A stretch of 38,104 bases of DNA from Monosiga brevicollis MX1. Lineage: Eukaryota; Opisthokonta; Choanoflagellata; Craspedida; Salpingoecidae. Positions 11,019 through 23,569 of this stretch are shown here, one piece after another (positions within the stretch are counted from its first letter, which is position 1; every line of letters begins with the position of its first letter). The DNA lies in NCBI RefSeq assembly GCF_000002865.3, contig NW_001865054.1, positions 10,395 through 48,498 of the forward strand, read 5' to 3'. The notes under the pieces were generated by a model. The model was not told the DNA's origin. It did not search any database and was given only the letters and a program-made list of their open reading frames with translations. A program made the translations under genes and the position numbers.

Positions 11019-14000
11019 TTAGGCCTCGACCACACTCAGCCGTCGCCCAGACAAGGAAGGATTGCGGGCAAAATCGTAGTCATTGTCATTGTCAATCAGC
11101 TGAACTGTCGTCTTGGCCGAAGTCGCCAAGTTGTACGTGCCTTCGCCGCTCATCTGGCTCTCCTGCAGGCGAGGCCTGGACTCGATACGTGAGGTCGAGA
11201 CGGGCTGGCGCTGGGATGCGAGAGCAAAGTGACCCTTTTTGCGACCCAACGCGGCTGCGTCAGAATGTTTTGAGCCCAAGCGTTTCTTCAAATACAGGTA
11301 CAAGCCAACAAAGCCCAAGACCTGCACCGCCAAGACAGCTACCACGAGTCCAAAGACCGCAGATACATCACTGTCCCAGGTTTGGCTGAGCGCCGAGGCA
11401 GCCGCAAAGGTGGTGGTGGTAGTAGTAGTGGTAACGGTGGTTGCTTCAGTTGTACTTGTGTCCGTGTCAATGACGCTGCTCGTCTCCAAGTACGTATTGC
11501 CATCGGCAGAGACGATTGAGAAGTTGCCACCATTCTGTAACGCCTGCTCAAGTAGAAAAACGAGGGCCTCGCTCGAGAGATCCTCCGAGCGACGGCGTCG
11601 TGCGGTTGTTGTGCTTGGGGGTAGGAACACCAAGTCTGCGGCCGTCATATTGTTTTCATCCGAGAATCGGGTCACGGCAATGCGCGCACTTGAAATACCC
11701 AAGCTGGTTGCGAGCTCGCTTGCAACTTCTGCCGCCAGAGCGATCGACGCCACACTGCTCAGATCTGCGTACGTGTCATTCCATGCGACCGTCAGAACCA
11801 ATTGGCTAACCGTAACGGATACCGTAGTCGAGTCCTCCGTGGTTGCCTCGTATTCGTACGTCCAGCTAATCTCATCGGCCGCATTCTGCGCCAGGTCCAG
11901 CAGGTTGGTTATGGTCACCGTCACGCTGGTACCAGCCAAAGTGGCCGCGGAGAAATGGCGATAGAGCGACAGCGAAAGCGTGTCGCCGGAGCACTTGATG
12001 TCGACGTCATTTGTACCAAGCTGTAATAGTCCGTCAATATCCACAGAGAGATAGAAGAGGAAAGGTCGGCTGCACAAAATATCCTCCGTCATCTTGACAG
12101 AAATCACATCGCCAGCAGAGAAGACACCGTCCACGGGCTCGGGCTGAGAAAAGATTTCGGGTGCTTCACGATCAATACGACCACTGATGATGGAAGAGAA
12201 AACCTCATTGATACCGTCTGGGGGATCCAGACCTGCTGCAGTGCATTCGGCCGCGGTCTGTAGCTCATACTCACCATCAAGCACGCCATCGACTGCCCAG
12301 TTGAGGCTACTGTAGCCGTAGTCCGACTCGTCGTACATAAAGTTGAGGATATCCCCACTGGCATTTCGGGCGTACGTCCAGTCCACGTCACCCACGCGAC
12401 GGTACATGAGGTGGACGCCCTCCAGCCGGGCATTGTCTTCCCAGCGACGGGAGGAAGTCTCAGGATTGGTGAGTGTGATGCGGAAAACCTCAGCATTCTC
12501 CTCAATGCTGACAAGGAACGAGCTCTCACGACTCATGGTGCCAGTCCAGTCAACCTGAGAGCAGGGCTGGAGGAATTCGACGGAGAGCGTCACTTCCGAG
12601 AACTGCATCAGTTCGTAGGCAGAGTCGTCGCGCCCAAGGAACTCAATGCTCTCGCAGCGCGAGCGGAAGCCCAGGACGACATCAAACGTATAGCGGCTCA
12701 TGTCGTAGCGCTCAATGGCAATCACTTGCTCATACTGTCCAAGTCCAGGCATCTGCTCGAAGAGCAGTGGCTCAAAGAGGGGATGGCCATCCGCTGCCAC
12801 AGAGACACCGGTCTCATTGCGAACATAACTGTGGATGGGTCATTGGTAGCAGGAGAGGGCGAAGCTATTAGAAAGGTGCCCCGTGCCGCGTGAAGAATGA
12901 TTGGCGATGAACGCGAGTGTAGCAAGCCAACTCACAGCTCATAGGTGGCCGACGAGATGGCATCGTTCATGAGATAGACAGTGAAAAAAGCCTTGCTCGA
13001 GGGCAATACTGCGCTTGTGGGTTCTCGAGATATCTGAACACGTGGCTACGCAAGGATAATCAAATATTTTTTAGTGCGCGACCGGGCAGTAGACATATGC
13101 GAATGCTGTTTGAGCTAGGGTCAAGCGCAAGCCAGTTGGCGATTTATGGGGGATGGGCGGTGGGTATGATTTAAGCTTTTGAATAATTGCTTGCACCAAC
13201 CTGTTCAAGAGCATAGGTGTTGCTCTCGTGCAAGCATGAGCTTGAGCCCGCCGATGTGTGGAAAACCAAAGTGTTAAAGTATGGATCCCGATAAACCTAT
13301 TAAGCCGTGTCACCAATCGCTGTGTGAGGAATACCGTGGGCCGTGCACTCTGACAAGCTGTAGACGCTCCGAGAAACAAAACTTTGCTGTTAATATCGCA
13401 CCTCAACAAGAAATTCGTTGCCCATGTCGCCATCACTGAGCTCAAAGCCCTGACGCTCAGCGGTTTGGGTGCCCCTGGTAGTATGGTTGAGCCTAAAGTT
13501 CTGGCCTTGGGCACCAAGATCACCTTCGATGTAGCCGCCTGTGGCACCTTCAAAGTCGTGATCTGCGTGTACAAACGTGCTCCAATCCAGTTGAAATTCG
13601 TGTCCAGTAGTTTTTGAGCTTTCTTCCTCGTCGGCAGTCTCATAAGAATACTGTTGATGCGGTATGCATAATTTACACATGGGTGAGAACAAGGGTGCAA
13701 TCTGTTTGCTCCCTCTTATAACAAAGACCTTGCATGTGCGAGCCACCACTACCCAGTGGAGGGACCCATCCCCCAAGATCATCATATTCAAACTCAAATG
13801 ACTTCTCACCTTGGCTCCCCCACCCGAGAAGCTGATGGCATTATTTTTCTCCAAAGAGGCTTGCGCATTGGAACTCAAACTCATGTCAAAATCGCGAGCC
13901 TGTTGCATCAAGTTGGTTGGCATCAGGTTTGTTTGCGCTGTCAAGTTGCCAGCTGCTGCTTGGGCAGTAATGTTGTCAATGTAGTCGACGATGTCAGTCC

Positions 14001-17000
14001 AGCCGTCAATGGCTTCAGTGAGCTTCTCAACTTTCGCCAAGGTTTCGTTGATGAGAGCATCATTTGTGGAGCCCTCGGCAATGAGTGCGTCATAGGAAGC
14101 CTGGGCGAGGGCCAGGTTGTTTTGAAGCGTGGGGATCTGCGCCACACCCGGCGTAAGATATAAGCGTCAAATGAAAGTGCTCCCAAACTAGGTAAATAGA
14201 ACGCAGTGCAGGGGAAAACAAAAACAAAAACAGTCGTTTGCATGACCACACCTCTTCAAGCTGTAGAAAGCGATACGTCTTGATCGAGAAGGCCCCTGTA
14301 GCACTTCGTGGATTCAAGCTCCACTGTACATCCTGCGATGATGATGCCTCGCAGGTGGTGTAGTTGAACGAAATGGTTCGCACGTCAGCAAACCTGACAA
14401 CGAGCGAAGGCGTGATGATCAAGTGATCAGACGGCGTGCCCTTGTAATCGCTGGTTTTCAAGCTGAAGGTCGTTGTGAACACTGCAGATCCATCCGCGTT
14501 TCTGTCGCCTTTGAGGTCGCTTTCAAGCGTATCAATATGAGTCTGAACACCAACATGCGTCTTATAGTCGGCCCACTGTACACACGCCATAAGTCTGAGC
14601 AGGCGTGAAAACACAATCAAAGTGAGATGTAACGGAAGTACACCCAGGACGGTGGGCCAAAGGCGGGCCGCCGTTAACGTACACGCATGTTTCCATACTG
14701 GTTCCAAAGCTAAGACCACCAGCCACTTCACTGTAAGCACCAGCAAAAGCTTTGTATTCGCTGTGGGTGATTGTCATGCTGGCTTCGGCGCTTTCATAGT
14801 ATGCATAGCTCTCTCCACCAGGTGGATCTATAAGAGTCCACGAGTTTTATTTGAAAAACAAACAATCAAAGAAGGCCAGTAAGTCACCACCTCAAAAACT
14901 GTGCAAGGCCTTCCTTTTCACCACACATACCATAAACGATGGTCAAGGGAAAGTACTCCGGAAAATCCTATCGTTAGAAGTGCAACACAGACATCCATGG
15001 TGCCAGGCTTCTGAGCTTAGGCACGACTGTTGCCGACAAAGGCATTCTTTTGTAATGCGGTGCAAGCACATACCATCGTGAAACGGTCAGAGATGATCTT
15101 TGAGCCCAAGACCACCACGGGGATGTACGTTGTTGAGGGTTGATAGACGCTTTGCGTGAAGCTGGCTGAAAAGATTTTGGCATATTTGACACCTTCCTTC
15201 TCCCCCGATGATAGCTCCGGCTCGCCTGTCTGAATCTCCAGTTCACCGCGTGCATTGGTGTATGTGTCCGATGTATCGCCATCATCATACAAAAGCTCCA
15301 GTTCACACCCGGTGTTGCACACCACGAGGCGGCTATACTCAGCGTCAGTAATGGAACTTTGTGCCAACAAGTTGTCGGCCACAGCAGTTGACTCGCCCAG
15401 CAGATTCGTGACGGATAGTGAGCCCTCGACCCAAGTGCAGTCGTCTTGGTCGTTCCAGTACTCTTCATAAACATAAACAGTGACGTTGGAAATCACATCA
15501 CGATTGATGGTGTGGACATCGCAGCTGCTGGCCAGAGTGCTGCCGATATCGACACTGATCGTGGCAGCTGAGTGATACTCCCAGCGCACAGTCGTATCGT
15601 CGCTTGAAAGGTCTGCGTCCTGCGTCAAAGTTCCGGCGGCTTCAAAGTAATTGATCATCATATCTCCAATGTCCGTGTCATCATCAGGCAATGTGCCTGT
15701 GTAGGTGACTTCCCACAAAGTGGCAGGCATTTGCAAAGTGGTCTCGTAGCGCACTGGCACCTCCTTCTGAATGGTACATGTTGGCAGCGAAAAGACAAGG
15801 GTTGAGGTTCCAAGGGTCCGATTGCACTTGCCACCTGCGACCTGCAAGGTGACATTGCGGGTCGTCACATCGTGAAAGTTGATCGATTCACTGCTGAGCT
15901 CATCGAAGGAGATTGAGAAGTAAGAATAGGCAAGCACATCGCCCACAAGGCTCAGGGTGTCAACAGTTCCATCCGGTGTGCGACTACGATCATTAGAAAG
16001 GAACTCAAATTCGTGGTCTTCATACTCGACGGTCCCGTATACCACCATGCCGGCTGGAATGGGGGCAACATAGTAGCCAGTGGCGTCCGTGTAGGCACAG
16101 ACGATAGCGGAATGGGAGTAGTGGCTGTTAAAGCACACGTGGGCATTGTTCATGCCACAACCATCTGGATTCGAGTCAGACTCGGTGCCATTAATGTAGA
16201 CATAGCCATACACCGGCACAGCTGAGACGTCAGTAAAGTCAGCTTCGGTATTGAAGGTCAGCCACTCGACCAGAAAGGTGCGAGAAGTGCATGGCAACCC
16301 ATCGCATTCGTAAGTATGATTGACTGCTTCAGACTGCTTAGAGACAGAAATGTTCATTTGCTCGTATTTCTGACTCAAAAGGTCAGTCTGGATGTAAATC
16401 TCGTATTGACCGTTTGAGTCGGTGGTGGTGGTGCCAGAGAGAACGCCACCCAGTGTCCATTCAATCGTGGTGTCAGCAACAGGCACACTCTCAAATTCAT
16501 CGTTGCCAATGTTCACAGACCCCTTTACCATGGCTTCCTATTGCGCATGCAGTCACATTCCTAGAGGTCAGTTGCAGGTTGGCTCAAAGTGCAATATTGG
16601 CATGGACGACGCACCCATTTGATCTTAAAGTCGATGCAAGTCTGCGAGGACTCGTAGCGACTATCCAATTGCTGGTTGTCGGCCCACACGACCGTCGTGC
16701 GCGAGTAAGCGGATATGCAGTACGAATAGGCAGAACCGACATCAACTTCGGGAGAAATGACAGCATCGTCGTAAATGGTTTCTGGGTGATGTGTCGTGCC
16801 ACAAGCCGAGCTCGATGCGACGTCATCTAGGCACGTGCATAAACAAAAGAACAAGCAGCAGTGTCACAAAACTGATTTCTCTAGTCAATGTATTCACATT
16901 TCCAGCCCAGCATCGTTCAAGCTAGTTCTGTTACCGTACAGGAAGAAGTAAAGGTGTTGGTGTCGCGACGCATGATGAAACCGTCTTCACAGTAGCTCTA

Positions 17001-20000
17001 TCAAACGGACCAAGCCCGCGTACCATGACAATATAAGACCCATCAATGCGACGCTGACCCTTTCAGGCTCAACCGGGAGAAACCTGAGGCAGCCACTCAC
17101 CTCGTCAGTCCATTGGAAGAAGATTTTGCCCATGTGCTGGGTGGCACTGACGTCGATGGGGGGTCCTGTGGTGTCGGATTGATCGCACCCGCAGGTGGTC
17201 TGCACAATATTGAACTCGGCGGCCTCATCCTCATACTCTGACGCATCCTTGTCCTGGGACTCGACCTTAAGATAGTAGTACTGGCCTGAAATAAACGGGA
17301 GAAAACCGTGTTAGCGCGAATCCAGGTGGCACAGAGTTGCACTTGTGGCCTACAAGTCAGCGTTCGGTACCTGACCTGGCACGAGGTTGGCAAACGTGTG
17401 GTCTGAAATGTCAGCGTAGCCACTACCGCTGGTATCAGCGGAAACCTCCAGGGGATAGCCCACAGCGTCATCATACGCATCTGAGGGCCAAGCGTAAGCA
17501 CGGGAGAGCATCGTGAGTGTGCATGCATGGAGATTTTGCTTTGGAGCTACAGATCAGTAACGCAAAAACCAAAGCATTCTTACATTCGCGGTCTCGCCAC
17601 AGGCCCAAAGTAACGCGGAACTTGGCCCATCGTTGAGCTGAGTTATCGATCTTAATGGTTATATTTTTGGCGTAAGCCTCATAGGTCACGGAGAAAGCGG
17701 GTTGATCAATGCATTCGGTAGCACCCGTCGTCGTGACGTAGGTTCCATCTGGACACGTCTGACAAGATGACTGCGCCGTCTATGGCGTTGCAAAATATCC
17801 ATGATGCCATGAGTTGTTGGCCAGCACAAGCTGTTTTGAAGTCCTGCGGAAGCCGAAGGGAAACGCTATCTTACCGAATCTTGATATTTTCCTGGCCAAG
17901 GCGAGGACTGGCAACTTTTGCAAGAATTCGCCGTGTTAACATCTGAATACTTGCCCACTGGACAGGCCTTGCGGGTAGTGCGATCAGAGTCAGATACATA
18001 GTAGCCCGTACTATAGTTCAAAAGTATCAACATAAGTTGATCGCGTTTGATGAGCGATGCAGATGATGGAAGGAAGGATGTTGTCAGCACGCCCTCCTTT
18101 CCCTTACCCGGCCTGCTTGCAAGAACTTTGGCCTGTCTGGTCAGTGTATGTGCCGCTCGAGCACGACGTGCAGGCAGTATTGCCAGTGCCCGACGCATAT
18201 TTGCCTACGCAGAAATGCATTGGTTTAATTAGCAAAAGAATGTTTGCAACATGCTTGGATAGCGATGTGCGCAGGGATGAGAGGCGCCCACCTTGAGCAC
18301 ACGAGGAACAACTCGTCTGTCCACTGCTAGATTGGGCTTTGCCGGCCGTGCAGGCAACACACACGCCATCCACTGTGTCACCAGACTGATAGTATCCAGC
18401 GTTGCACGAGGTACCTCCGTCGCAACCACAGTTTTGATCACACCCCGAGTCACAACTGCTATCGCAGTTTACCGAGCCGCCGCAATTACTACATTGTGGT
18501 TCACAAGTCAAGCCAGCATTGCAGTAAGCAAAGTCAAATCATGACGAATCATACCAGTTTGATACTATTATTTAGCTACCAACCTGTCACATCCGTTATC
18601 ACAGCTGTCACGTTGTCGTCGATTCAGTGTCAGATGGCGGGGGGTTCGTATGTGCGGAGAGGCAACAGACATGAGGCGTAAAGATTAAGTCTCAACCCTT
18701 CGAGTCAAGCGCCGAACGCTGCAAACCACGTCGGAAACGCAACGTACCTGCCATCACAATCGCAGCCAGAGGAGGAACATGTGCCGGCGGACGAGCAAGG
18801 CGCAACCCAACTCGTGCCACGACGACTGCGTTCCATGCCCATCGCCGTGTCGCGGACACTGGAGACACGCTCAACGAGCTCATTGCCCGCACACTGCAAC
18901 AGAGCGCCAAGATTTTGGCGAAGTTTTTGACGGGGCCAGTAGAGACCAGAGCGATCACCCAGACTGCGTTGCAGCTGCTCAAAGCGAATACCACTGAGTG
19001 CCGAAAGAAGCGAGTACGACGCTTCACCCATAATCAGCGGGCTCAGGCTGGCGCAGAGCTGTTCGCGCCAAGTAGCCAGGCCCGGCACAGCCAGCTCGTG
19101 CCAAATGAGGCCCTCAGGCGTCTGACCAACGGCATTGGCGAGTGCCTCATACTGATGGCAGACGTAACTGGGGAGGGTAGTGCGCTGGCACTGGGCAGTG
19201 AGAACGTCGAGCCAGGTGCGGCCCGTGCGGGAGAGACCGATGGTGAGATGGGCAGAGGGGGTATCGGTGGTGACGGCGTAGTGGATGACGCCCTTGGGGA
19301 GGTACATGCTGTCGCCTTGGTGGAGGGTGACGTTGCGGCAGATCATGGGCTGGAGCATGGACATGGTGTAGGTGGTGCAGCCGTCGAGGTGGCTGCGTTT
19401 GATCTCCTGGAGCTGGGCACGGTCGGCTTCTGAGAGGGAGACGGTGGCGTTGTCTGTCTGGGGGAGGCAGAGGGTCCAGTGTTTTTGGTTTGCCACCTGG
19501 ACCACGACGACGTCGTATGGATCCGTGTGGGGCTATCGAGAAGGACAGAGGGACAGAGGGACAGAGGGACAGTGAAGTAGGAGGTCGTGTGAGCAGAGAG
19601 GTGGATGAGCATGCGTTTCCGTGTGTCAAAGCGGTGAGAGGCAAGGCACGGCAAGGCAAGGTGGGGAAGCATGGGCGGTACCTCGAGGGTCTGGGCGTTG
19701 GCAGGAGTAAAGTAGGCGTGAACGGTGGCATCGATGCCGAGTTCGGATTCGATGAGGGACTCGAGGGCCGATGGCTGGGCCTTGCGGTCAAACTCACGCT
19801 TGTAGACGACGCTGGTCACATCGCTCATGTTCTGAAGCTCGGCCCAGCTTGGCGTCGTTGAATACTTTTGGTTCAAACGCATCGCCTTGATGGCATTGGG
19901 GAAGCCGGCGGCCTGGCGATAGATGGAACCAAAGGCTTCGAGGCTCGCCATGTGTTGAGCGAGGGGTTCGGTCTCGCGCAGCTGGGTGAGAAAGGCATCG

Positions 20001-20218
20001 GCATCGGACCCGGAGCGGGAGACGACGCGTGTCTGTGTCTGGAAGGTTCGTTCGATCTGGCGGGAGTTCATGGGTTGGAGGACTGTCACAAGACCATCGT
20101 TTCCTTGGGCTGTGGGGCTGAGGCAGAGCAGGTAGAAAAGTAGGGCGAGGGCAGGCAAGCGAGTGTACAGCCGCTTCTGCACCGGCCTCGCCTCACCCAC
20201 GGTTGGCGTGGGCGTCAT
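11019..20218 (-). CDS. Copy A: receptor-like transmembrane protein with N-terminal JmjC oxygenase ectodomain (2369 aa)
   Basis: Twenty exons: 20218-19682, 19532-18748, 18604-18584, 18488-18292, 18204-18108, 18010-17875, 17779-17584, 17480-17376, 17285-17101, 16997-16940, 16826-16615, 16537-15074, 14967-14931, 14827-14683, 14594-14252, 14136-13810, 13650-13402, 13296-13201, 13045-12936 and 12828-11019 (7110 nt). Order: hydrophobic leader (LPALALLFYLLCLSPTAQG); JmjC domain with PHTDPYDVVVVQV (H181, D183) and YLPKGVIHYA (H263); CDxxCD cysteine clusters and GCC2/ephrin-receptor-like repeats; FN3-like pieces; a 488-codon exon of beta-sandwich/carboxypeptidase-regulatory-like sequence; a helical segment (about AIDGWTDIVDYIDNITAQ); a second beta-rich half with a Big-like EPVDGVFSAGDVISVKMTED motif; a transmembrane helix (VFGLVVAVLAVQVLGFVGLY); and a tail of about 90 aa with TYNLA, DYDFA and RRLS. 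An in-frame upstream Met (about 20317) is an alternative start. Function is unknown. Oxygenase activity is inferred only from the triad. Confidence 0.88.
18905..19831 (-). repeat. Near-identical block shared with copy B (29583-30512)
   Basis: Most of JmjC exon 2, all of intron 1 and the 3' part of exon 1 are almost base-for-base the same in copies A and B. Both sides of the block are clearly diverged. The intron differs mainly in the number of short CAGAGGG units. A second short near-identical patch lies at about 19945-20045, matching 30640-30740. Confidence 0.9.
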
Positions 20219-21549
20219 CTCGGCGGCGGCAATGCTCGACAGTAGCAGTGGTAGTGCTTCAATTCCAAAGGTCAGCGGGTGGATCGACCAGAGTGAAAGA
20301 AAAAAAAAATGAAGCATTCACACACCCCAGCTCGAGAGACTGCATGGATTCAATCTCAACAGGAGGGGGGCGAGAGGAGCCGAGAGGAGCAAAGGCTGTT
20401 GTTGTTTACACCCAGTTTTTTTTTTTTTCCGTCCTGAAATTGGGACCAAAGGAGTTGGGAAAAGGGGTGTGTTTGAGCATCAGGGGTACTTGGACTGATT
20501 GGGACCGTTCGTCCAAATGCTCCGCTCCATCCGCTCCGTCCGCTGTTGGAGTTTCACGAGTTCGGAAGAGGGAGAGGAAAGAGGGAGAGGGAAGTGGGAG
20601 AGGGAAGTGGGAAAGGGAAGGAGGGAAGGAGGGGACTGTTGTGTGGTTTGTCTGAACCCGCTGTTGCTTTGTTTTCGTCTCACTGCGACTTTGCCTGAGC
20701 GGCAGGGGCTGACGCACCACCATACTTCGGACGTGGTTGGGTTGACTTTTTGTAGGTTGGGACACTATCATCACGTCTGTCGTGACAAAAACCAGCACGT
20801 GAAGAATGAATGACATGCACTTGTACAACGAAATTTCAAATTTTTTTCTACTTCACTTGTTTTTGAGAACTACAACAACAAAGAACAAAACAAAACCTGA
20901 CAGGGTGTAAGGTGCGTGATGGTGTGGAAAGGACTGCTACTTCAAGGCTAAGTTGGCGAGACAACAATGGGTTGTGGTGGTCAGGTTTGACACCTAATTC
21001 ATTGTGAGGTCAACACAACAGTCTTACACGTTTCGATGCGTCGGGCGGTGCGTATGTGCCGTTCGCTTGCCTCTTGCTTCTCTCACCTACTTTTCGATGC
21101 CACCCAACCTATCTGGCCTGATGCTTGCTACAAACACCTTGTTTATCACGCGCACCGATCTGTGCTCAAGCTCGTCTCCCAACTTTTTTCATGTATCGAT
21201 ACATATGCAGCTCTAGAGGAGGGTGATAGCACATTCATTTGCCATTTGCAAATTTGTGTTACCAAAGCACACCCTTTTATTGCTACAACAAGGGAAGGAT
21301 TTGTGATGACGAAAAAGGGGCTCTTTGCTTTGAATTGCGCCGACTGAAAAAGCGATGCTTAAAAACATGTCAATTCTTTCATTGACAAGAGCAGAACCGG
21401 CAGGGTGGGTGGTAGCTGGCGGCCTTTAATAATTTTCAACATCCCACTAACTCACAAACGTTAAACACTCATGCACAGGCTCAAAATATCAAGGAGCTAG
21501 TGAGGTTAGCATGGGCAGAAAGCATGCAAGAACCGACGATCATCAGCAT
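20219..21549. other. Intergenic region between the tandem copies
   Basis: This region holds the copy A promoter and 5' UTR and the copy B 3' UTR. It contains a GA/purine-rich stretch (about 20560-20640, GGGAGAGGGAAGTGGGA-type units) and T/A-runs at about 20416 and 20840. I see no supported gene and no trace of a third copy. Confidence 0.55.
20560..20640. repeat. Imperfect purine (GGGAGAGGGAAG) repeat
   Basis: Strongly strand-asymmetric G/A tract built of irregular GGGAGA and GGGAAG units, lying about 350 bp upstream of the copy A start. Confidence 0.75.
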
Positions 21550-23495
21550 CTACGCCGAGACGACGCTCACTCGTCGCCCGGTTGCAGGCAGAGCATGCTC
21601 CTCTTCAACGTCAGATTGAGCAAAGTCTGTCATGGCATCCAAGTCCGTGCTGGTCACGCGACGCTGTCCGTGCGCAGAGTTGCGATAGGCCAGTTCATAA
21701 GTTGGGTTTGCCACATCCTGGCGGTTGGCCAGCTCATATGTCGTGTTCACATGGGCGGGAGATTGAGCAAAGCTGTAGTTGCTGTCCTGCTTGCCAGTGC
21801 GGGTCGACTTGGCGCTCCCTGCCGAGAACACTTGGAATTGGCGTTGGTGCTTGGAGGAACCCTCCAGATGCGCGCGCTGGCCGCGATACTTGTAGCACCA
21901 CACCAGGGCCACAATCACCACAAACTGCAACACCATCGTCACAATAGAAACGACAAACGTGGCAGTGACGTCGTCCTTGAGGGCCGAGATGTCCGCCGAA
22001 GAGGCCGACGCACTGTTGTCCGAGTCTCCCGTGGGTGTCGCCGTCGTGCTACTCTCCCCATCCGAATCGTCATCAATGATGCTGCTGGTTTCCAGGTAAG
22101 TATTGCCATCAACGGACACAACGGAAAAATTGCCACCGTTCTGCAGTGCTTGCTCAAGGAGGTACACCAAGACCTCGCTTGACTGCTCCGAGTTGTCGCG
22201 ACGACGCGCAGAAGCTGCTGCCGTGAAGAGCAAGCTGACGGCCGTTCGGTTGTCAGCCTCCTCGGAGAAGCGCTGAACAGAGATGCGGGAGGTCGCCACG
22301 CCGAGGATACTGGCCAGTTCCGAGGCGATGCGTGCGGCCAGCGCCTGTGCCTCCTCGCTGTTGATGTCCGCGTAGGCCTCGTCCCACGTCACCGTCAGGA
22401 CCAGGTCGTTGATGGCTACCGACACACTGGACGTGGTCGTCGGGGCCTCGTACTCGTACGTCCAGCTAATCTCACTGGCTGCGTTCTGCGCCAGATCCAG
22501 CACGCCCGTGATGACAACCGTCACACTCGAGCCAGCCAAGGTGGCCGAGGAGAAGTGGCGATAGAGCGACAGTGACAGCGTGTCGCCGCTGCACTCAATG
22601 TCAATGTCGTTGGTACCTAGCTCGAAAAGCCCCTCAACAGTCACGGCCACATAAAAAGGGAAGGGGCGGCTGCACACAATATCCTCAGTCATCTTCACTG
22701 AGATCACATCGCCAGCAGAGAAGACACCGTCCACGGGCTCGGGCTGAGAAAAGACGCCTGGCGCCTCCCGATCAATGCGGCCACTGATCGTACTAGAAAA
22801 CACCTCATTGATGCCATCCGGCGGATCCAGGCCCGCCGCAGTGCACTCGCTCACTGCCATCAGCTCGTACTCCCCGTCCAGAACACCATCGGTATTCCAT
22901 TCAAGGGTGCTATAACCGTAGTCCGACTCGCCGTACATAAAGTTGAGAATGTCCCCGCTGGCGTTGCGGGCGTACGCCCAGTCCACGTCACCCACACGAC
23001 GGTACATGAGATGCACGCCCTCCAGGCGGCCATTGTCTTCCCAGCGGCGAGAGGATGTCTCAGGGTTGGCCAGGGTAACGCGGAAGATCTCGGCATTCTC
23101 CTCAATGTTGACAAGGAACGAGCGCTCGCGACTCATGGTGCCAGTCCAGTCAACCTGGGAGCAGGGCTGGAGAAACTCAACGGAGAGCGTCACTTCCGAG
23201 GACTGCAGCTCAGCCAAGGCAGCATCGTCGCCACCCACAAACTCAATGCTCTCGCAGCGCGACCGGTAGCCCAGAATCACGTTGAAGGTGTAGCGGCTCA
23301 TGTCATAGCGTTTCACGGCAATCACTTGCTCGTACTGCGACTCACCGGGCATTTGCTCAAACACAATGGGCTGAACGAGACGATGGCCATCTGCCGTGAC
23401 GGACACACCCGTCTCGTCACGAATATACCTACATTACCGAACACAGGAGACGAGGTGACGGGCACGCTTTGTCGGAAACTGTTGCGGACGCGGTC

Positions 23496-23569
<74 letters not shown>

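Noticed and set aside
18489-18530. Extending copy A exon 4 upstream through the CNAGLTCEPQC reading
   Set aside because: No AG acceptor lies upstream in the right place. The acceptor before 18488 gives an exon of 197 nt, identical to copy B.
21600-21800. ITAM (YxxL/I pairs) in the copy B tail
   Set aside because: Position +3 of each tyrosine is Ala, not Leu/Ile, so the pattern is Y-x-[LF]-A and not an ITAM. Only the NPTY motif fits a known consensus.
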